Positions 57,161-64,000 of a stretch of 64,000 nucleotides of DNA are shown in pieces. Both the position numbers and the translations under genes were made by a program. The stretch spans positions 17,984,991 through 18,048,990 of the forward strand of contig CP136061.1 in NCBI GenBank assembly GCA_032622095.1, read 5' to 3'. Every line of letters begins with the position of its first letter. Within the stretch, counting starts at the first letter, position 1. Origin of the DNA: Siphonodentalium dalli (lineage: Eukaryota; Mollusca; Scaphopoda; Gadilida; Siphonodentaliidae). Under the pieces are notes generated by a model. The model was not told the origin of the DNA. It made no database searches and saw only the letters and a list, made by a program, of their open reading frames with translations.

Positions 57161-58100
57161 CATATGTCCACACAGTAGACCTATTGCGACAGGTGAATAA
57201 TCAAGAGCGTTTCACATAAAATATGATTATAATCAACCCTCTAGTACTTAAAGGTACACGTATGCGTCTTATATAGAGTTCACCAAAATATTATATTAGA
57301 TGCATGGAAATGGTATACATAAGCTCGTATAGTAGACCTATTATTGTGAGATCAATATATTCAATAAACGAAGAGTCCTATCAATAAAGAGCAATATACT
57401 GCAAAACAAATTTGTCGTATACGCAATTCAGGACCTTCCCCAATAAATGACAAGGCATGTTTACACTATAGGATTGGTGCTACAAGGTGTTTAAATTCAA
57501 AATAGCTTCCTAAATTAAATAAAGAGCGTTATGTTGACTAACTAAATGATTGATGGTAGCACCCGGGTGATAAATATTCGATCAAGCCTCTGTGTACTAT
57601 ATGTCCACACAGTACACCTATTGTGGCAGGTAATTAATGAAGAGCGTTTTAAACAAGGATCAGCCCCCCTCTCCCCTTTAAAGACATATATATGAGTCTT
57701 ACAGAGGGTTACTTAATACCTGTAAGAAATGGTATACAAATGCACACAAAGTAGGCCTATTATTGTAAGATAAATGGAAAAAGCCACCAAAAGACTACCT
57801 AACGAGACATACACCAACAAAAAGAGCATCAATTATAAGCTCGTACGATATGTACACATATGTTCACACAGTAGGCCTATTCTCATAGGATAGCCAGCAT
57901 AACGGTACATGAAGGGGGATACGCAGCCAATAGAGAGAATTGGATGGATTAAAGGGGTTTACACCGTTTGTCCTATAACACTACGAGATATGTAGGGTAC
58001 ATATATGGTCATACACTAGCTCGATTGTAAGCACACTTTTGACCTGAGGGTATACATATGTTCACAAAGTAGGCCTATTCTCATGGGAATGATAGAACAT
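57160..58100 (+). repeat. Interspersed diverged repeats with CACAGTAGGCCTATT
   Basis: ACATATGTCCACACAGTAGA, CCTATT and a following GATAAAT-type phrase occur near 57165, 57340, 57600, 57745, 57855 and 58050 with irregular spacing; some units share AAGAGCG. Confidence 0.65.
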
Positions 58101-61100
58101 GACTAATTAAATGGAGACTAGTTGTATAATCAATAAAGAGCAATATATGTCTTTATCAATCCTCGAATGACTTAAAGGGGTATACATTGGAAATAAAGAG
58201 CATCATTGTTTTCAAAACAAGGTGTATGTACCTAACCCAAACTAATAGAAATTGAGAGTATATGACAATACAACTTTTTATTCTGATTGGTAAATAACGA
58301 TAATCAGCATGTGTAAGAAAATAGCTGTTTGCTAGAAAAATATGTGTAAATTTGTTTAAATATATAGCATGTGGCACAAAAAACAAAATTAAGAAATAGA
58401 TCTGAATTTGTGCAGGTACCGATCCAATGTAGGATATAACTAGAGTCAAAACCAATGAAATGTTTAACTAGCATTATAAAATAAACATCAAACTATCAAC
58501 ATATCAAAGCTTTAGTCATATATACTTAATAAATATGGCACCTGTAAAAGTCAGACCAATCTCTCAACAGACTTTCAGTCACATAATATATGTAAGAAAA
58601 TAAAAAGAGTAAATCACATTATAGAAAGACTGGCATTTGGCACTTACAATAGTGAAGTATGGATATAAATAAGATCAGGACACAAATTTAGTATAAATAT
58701 TGGAGGAATTGAAATAAATTCTTGAGTATCCATAAGAAATGGCTCTATGTTATTCAAGGTATTGAACCTACTATATAACTAAAAATACATAGCATAACAA
58801 ATTGATTTAAATATATGACTGTAAACACTAATCTGACGAGACCATATATATATACTTATATCCATACATCAAAAAGAGGTCATAAAAACAAGTATAGCAA
58901 AAGTTACATCGGCATAAAAGAATAACGGAGATATGGATCTCAATTTAATGCGTGGGTTTACCGACTTTATTTAATGTTGACGAATATTTCGTTTATTTAG
59001 CTAATATTTCGATTCGAATCGGTGTATTAATGCTGACATAACTTTCACTGAGTTGAAAATTCGTTTAGCCTTTCGTATTACATGACTCAACTATAATCAG
59101 CAAATCGATTTGCGTGTATTGAATAAAACCGATCGATGTCATTATAATGAATAGGGTAAATATCAAGTAAACAATTAAGTTACTACCAATCGTACACTAG
59201 CCCTAACACACCATCAACATAGACATGAATTCATTTCCAAGATACAGCGTAGCAATAAACTTATGCTTACGAATACGAGATCAGGGATGAACAATTGTGT
59301 CACCGAGAATAAGATGAAGGTCAACATGGTATATAGAAAAGCAAATGGTGAGGGTTCGTAGTAAGTATGAAATATTTGAAAGCAGGTGGGGTGGTTTTAA
59401 AAAGTGATTAAAATATCAGTAGAAAAATTGAGATGATTGAGTTTGCGAGCAATCAGGACTATCATGATATATATATTCTGGAATTTAATACACGAATTAA
59501 ATCTCAAGGGGAATAACTGTGAAGTTAAGTACACAATTGTTACCTGAGATGTGATAAACAACTAAGATAGTGGTATGTCTCATGGAACAGAATGTTTTGT
59601 GTCCAACATGTAGCACACGGAAGAGGAATCATCTAAGATTCTAATAAGCTAATGATATAGTAGCGCTATGCAGTCAATGGGGAAAATGGGATTTGTCTGC
59701 GTGGAAATGTAATATTTTGATTCAAATCAATTAAGTCTAACCGTGCTCAAAGTGTGAGCAGCTTGTTATCACCGATCGATTATTGTTTACACGTTTTGCT
59801 ATAAGGTGAACCGATGACTATCAGCGTTTGTCGGCGCAAAACCATGTGAATATTCTCCATAGCAATACCATAGTTAACAAAATTACACGTGCATGTGACT
59901 AATCCTAGCTATTTATGTTGCATAATGATGTTGTTTGACACTATCACCACTCCCCACTTGACAAAGATTATGGTCGTAGTATATAAGCAGTTATAATATA
60001 GTGACCAGTCCTTGTCATCACGCATTCTATAGTTAAGCAGTCTTCTACAATTTTCCCGTGTTAAAAAACTGGAAATAATTTTTAATTAGTTTATTCCGAT
60101 CTATAATAATATTAATTGAATTTGGTGTAGGTTGATATAGTTATTTGTCGGAAAATATTTTGAAATAGTAAAAGCAGAAATGTGACATGTTCAATGTGGG
60201 TAAACCATATTCCATGGTACCTTGCAGCTATTTGGGTATTATTTAACGTGGATTTATATAGTTTAAATCTCTGATCTTACATCACGAATAGAGACTTCCT
60301 CACATGCATTACGAAAGGTATTAATATGTCCCGGTAAATATCCAGAAAGCACGTACGGTATCGATATTCCATATCTAATTTACTCGAACCGAAAAAGATC
60401 ATGTGATATATAAAGCTGTAATAATCTGTCGAAGAGCTGCTGAACCAAACCGTTAACATTACGTAAACAGTCCGTGACAATTTACCTGGATATTCTATCC
60501 AGGTCCATGATAGTATAGTCCCATATTTGAACTTTCGACTGGAATCTGTAAAATTCCTCAACTCAAATTACATATCCCACTATTATGATATCCGATAAGC
60601 ATTTAATACATTTCGATATGCAAGTTTCGTCATGGTTCACATCGAACGTAGCCAACAAAGATTCTTTTTATCACTATTACATTATCTTTATGACGTTCTT
60701 CGATTCATCGTTGAAGGGTATTGGCGTGAATGTTTGTTTGTGGTTCTGTTAATCGGATAATGTTTTGTGTGTGATGATTTGTTGTCCGTATGTGCGCATG
60801 TATGTGAGTGCTGCATGTTCAGGTATTGTCTCTAGTTTACTTTTAATCTCCTCGGTTGTAGCTGGACTCTTGTTATCAACTCATCATATGTTTCTTTCCT
60901 TTTGTTGTCTCACTTAATTTTCTATGGTGATGGTTTTTGTGTTCAATGTTTTCGTATTATAAATTTAACTATTCAATATTGGAGGAAATAAAGATGTATA
61001 TAGTTTACACTGTTGTCCACTGGAGCCAGTCCATAATTCCGGGGACCTGCGTAATTATTCAGAGGTTCTATCATCGAGAACGACTATAACCAATACGAAT

Positions 61101-62521
61101 GCGTCAAACAACGTAATTTCAATATCATTTTACGATAGATACAACAGTTATCACCCGGAAGATATGCTTGTTCTTTTGGAAAGTCCATGCGTGAGTTGAA
61201 AAGACCATGCACTAAACTGCCTACTTGATAATTTGTACAAGTTGTTCAAAGGTCTTAAGATTTGTCGTTTCATCAAAAGAAACGAACTGAGATGTTTGTC
61301 TTAACTTGAGTTCACTTTGTCTTCTTCAACCATATCATGAAAGAGTTCAACACTGACTTGTGTCACACAGAGGTGATATTAGCGTAGACAATATTTAGCT
61401 GCTGTTGTACCAGCTAACACCGTATGGGTCTCGGTCTACCAATATGAGTAAAGTTAGCCCAAATTCCTGTCAAATTATGATTGGTTTTGCAAACACCATA
61501 TAGTACCCTCCCCGTCGTTATTGCGTCATGAGAGGACTCATACCGAATCGCATCAAACCAACCCGAATATGTTGACAGGTGTCAATTGGGGTAGTGAAAG
61601 CCTAGGCCGGCTCCAAAATAAAAGGCGTAAGTGGGGTGATATATCACGTTTTCTCCACTTGTTCTCAATGGATAATAATGATTTGTTTAATGTATGTCCC
61701 TGTTTGGATATGAAATACATAAATATTTTGAATTTAAAATAAAAATTATTAATTCTTTGTAAAATAGTTCATGAGTCTTTTTTTCTTGTAGAAGGTTGGC
61801 GATCATCTCATTCGCGTGATTGTCAAACGTTCTGTTGTCTAGAAACGCACTGGTTTAGATACTTTAGAGACTTCAAACTCGTATAACAAGCGCGATAACC
61901 CGGATGATACAGTCTGGTTCCCCGAGGCTGCATGACTGACTAGGTTCCACGTATCTTGATGCAGTTTCTGCCATAATTCAACATGCCGTTATCTTACAAG
62001 AGTAGGTTAACAAGATATCCGAGAATGAGACTGATTTATCCACCCAAAATCACATACAAAACCACACGATGTTCCCATTATCTTATAATTCGGCGTGGAT
62101 CGTGAGCGTTAAATTGTTGGTAAATCGAGCAGGTGGTGAGACAATACAGTTTCATAATATGATAAACGCGAAGTCAACCAACTTAGCGTTGTTCGTCGAG
62201 TGTTCACGCTATAATATCAGTCGATGTTTTCACGGCAATAAAATTATAATAGCGATCCAAGTTTGCCGTTTACCATCTAAACATATCTAAATGAGGATTG
62301 AGAGGAAAACAAGCAAGCAGCAGTTCCGTATAAACACAACATCAATCAATTGATGAACCGTTTGTGGCACTTGTGATTGCTGTTCCTTCTGCATGGTCTA
62401 GTCGATCAGAACGTTCCTCCAGAAATTACATAGAGGGTGGTCGTAACGGGGTCTCAAATCGAGATTCGCACAAGAAGAGGCGCACAGTCAACTGCAATAC
62501 AATCTACTACATACTATACAT
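58101..62521. other. Long region without a recognised gene or repeat
   Basis: AT-rich throughout. Noted: a TATA-box-like GTATATAAGCAG near 59979, with TCATCACGC about 30 bp after it, which could be a core promoter but leads into no recognised exon; and a perfect 9-bp hairpin ACCTGGATA/TATCCAGGT at 60484-60504. Open frames (for example 60277-60561 minus, 61521-61742 plus, 62069-62290 plus) have no motif and no clear splice context. Confidence 0.45.
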
Positions 62522-62975
62522 GGCTATTGAATGGGCATTTGTCTCGTCTAACTACTAAACTATAATATGATTGTTTGCGTTATAATATAGATGTGTATTG
62601 TCTTTTTAACCGCTAAACCATAAAACTAAGTGTTAGTATTATGTGTAAGACGCGTATATATATAGGTTGTTAATCTGACGGGGTAAATAACGTGGGAACA
62701 ACGATGATCAGAAAGAAACTGGAAGTCGCGTGGAAACATCCACTCATAAGGTCGGCTATTGAATGGGCATTTGTCTCGTCTAACTACTAAACTATAATAT
62801 GATTGTTTGCGTTATAATATAGATGTGTATTGTCTTTCTAACCGCTAAACCATAAAACTAAGTGTTAGTATTATGTGTAAGACGCGTATATATAGGTTGT
62901 TAATCTGACGGGGTAAATAACGTGGGAACAACGATGATCAGAAAGAAACTGGAAGTCGCGTGGAAACATCCACTC
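62522..62975 (+). repeat. 232-bp tandem duplication
   Basis: Two copies, 62522-62753 and 62754-62975, start GGCTATTGAATGGGC and end GTGGAAACATCCACTC. They differ by a short AT slippage and single bases, so the duplication is recent. Confidence 0.93.
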
Positions 62976-63087
62976 CTCGGAAAGTAACGGAAAACTTGTC
63001 TAGATGCACAAGTTTTCTGTCTCATTGCACGGATCGCGAAACTGCACCTATTTGGAATCGAACGTCAGCGCTGAACGGCGCGATAGT
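62976..63087 (-). mobile_element. Fragment of the tRNA-derived SINE, copy 4
   Basis: CTCGGAAAGTAACGG, AAACTTGTCTAGATGCAC and GAATCGAACGTCAGCGCTG follow the order of the SINE at 39014-39297, with heavy divergence and both ends missing. It directly follows the second copy of the 232-bp duplication. Confidence 0.45.
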
Positions 63088-63753
63088 ATAAAAGAATAGA
63101 TACCACGCACGTAGAATCACGGGACTAATACACATATTAGTGTATAGGCGATCAGGGAAAATTTAAGCAACGATAAAGTGCGCAAAAAGATAAAAATTAC
63201 CTCCAAACAATTGAATTGAAGGACTTGTGAGCGAATATGCCGATCGATATAAAATGAACAGCCAGTAAAATGCCTTGCTTATGCACCCGGAAAAGTAGAG
63301 CAAACGAAAATTTGAACACGAAGACTCAACACCATTGAATGTGGTAATTGATATAATCGTGCTTTGTTGTCAAATAGCTGGTATACAGTTTTCTCATAAG
63401 ATCGTATATATGTTTATATTCGATTTTGGTAAAACATCACGATCAAATCAATCGTAGTGAGTGATAGTTTGTGGTTTCTGCATGTATACGTACAAAGGTT
63501 ATATGGTTATGAATCGAATCTACATTGAGGCCTAGATCTCTAAGAGATGTTAGTTCGATCGGTTAATGGTTCGATTTGAAGAACACACCTATTAACCGAG
63601 AGACATAATTTTAGAAACTAAAGCGCACTCCACTTATCGGTATGTCCCGGTAAGTAATAAGCAAGATTGTGATCTTCAGTTGTTCACGTGTTCAACACGT
63701 TAAACGCTTAATATGGTGAAGCTGTCGCGGGTAAAATAAAATATAGTATGTAC
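63088..63753. other. Intergenic, no gene recognised
   Basis: AT-rich, no repeat or coding signal. Confidence 0.45.
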
Positions 63754-63899
63754 CTTATCAATTTCGCACCATCAAACTCATTATACTGTGGAGGTAGTTT
63801 AACGAGTTCTCCCGATGTTATCCCGGAAGTGGTAAACTTGTACAATCCAGTGTTTCTGGTAGTTTCTCTTATTTTGGTTGTATCGATTTCAGTTATCAT
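63754..63899 (-). CDS. Possible first coding exon, unrecognised
   Basis: On the minus strand an ATG in a good context (CCGACATGA) opens a frame encoding MITEIDTTKIRETTRNTG, then LYKFTTSGITSGELVKLPPQ, then YNEFDGAKLIR, followed at 63753 by a GTACAT 5' splice-like site. Composition is protein-like and free of low complexity. No family is recognised and no second exon was found before 63088. Confidence 0.3.
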
Positions 63900-64000
63900 G
63901 TCGGTTTTTGATCAGTAGAACTGATGTATGTTTTAATTCAATTGAATAAGCGACGTGGAAACCAACCCAAGCCCGAACAGAATCTGACATATACAAAGCA

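Overview
The window is invertebrate nuclear DNA: AT-rich, intron-bearing and almost entirely built of repeats. There are no bacterial operons, rRNA genes or canonical tRNA genes. tRNA-derived SINEs, Helitron-like ends, TIR elements, Ty3/Gypsy retrotransposons and recurring short phrases such as TTATCTCCCTT and CATAACTCTG suggest a marine lophotrochozoan, most likely a mollusc. That assignment is inference from memory of such genomes.

Layout. (1) 1-11194 is a nine-unit satellite of about 1.35 kb that runs off the left edge. Seven units carry a 458-bp TIR insert and two (884 bp) are exact empty sites. (2) 12519-17756 is a 5.2-kb element with 44-bp TIRs and a TAA duplication; it holds a ~60-bp satellite that is split by a 3.75-kb Helitron-like element (12999-16745). 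(3) 19350-21655 holds a 151-bp satellite flanked on both sides by ~20-bp arrays. (4) 22350-25290 has diverged repeats, two abutting Helitron-like elements on the minus strand and a hairpin MITE. (5) 25356-26451 (minus) has two phase-compatible exons of a real but unrecognised gene, the best host-gene signal here. (6) 26587-28069 has small foldback MITEs and duplications. (7) 28084-40496 has two oppositely oriented copies (A and B) of a TIR family with ends CGGCYGAATTCTGGTC; B is split by a young Ty3/Gypsy element (32063-38604) with identical LTRs, a tRNA-His-type primer site, a pre-gag ORF, gag and a pol truncated inside integrase. (8) 41940-43820 has relics of the Helitron-type internal repeats and a piggyBac-type MITE. 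(9) 43821-52094 has two adjacent giant palindromes (4.9 and 3.3 kb). (10) 52100-54116 has the 5' end and gag of a second, related Gypsy element without pol. (11) 54117-64000 has SINEs, diverged tandem repeats, a 232-bp duplication and weak exon-like ORFs.

The strongest new observation is the pair of giant foldback elements. Each starts and ends with TAGTCYAGG, each is flanked by its own 3-bp duplication (GAT and ATA), and removing both restores a recognisable copy of the local repeat. The second is the satellite whose filled and empty units alternate, which gives a direct before/after record of a TIR-element insertion. Nested insertions allow a relative order of events in several places. All boundaries and identities were read by eye; no alignment or database search was run.
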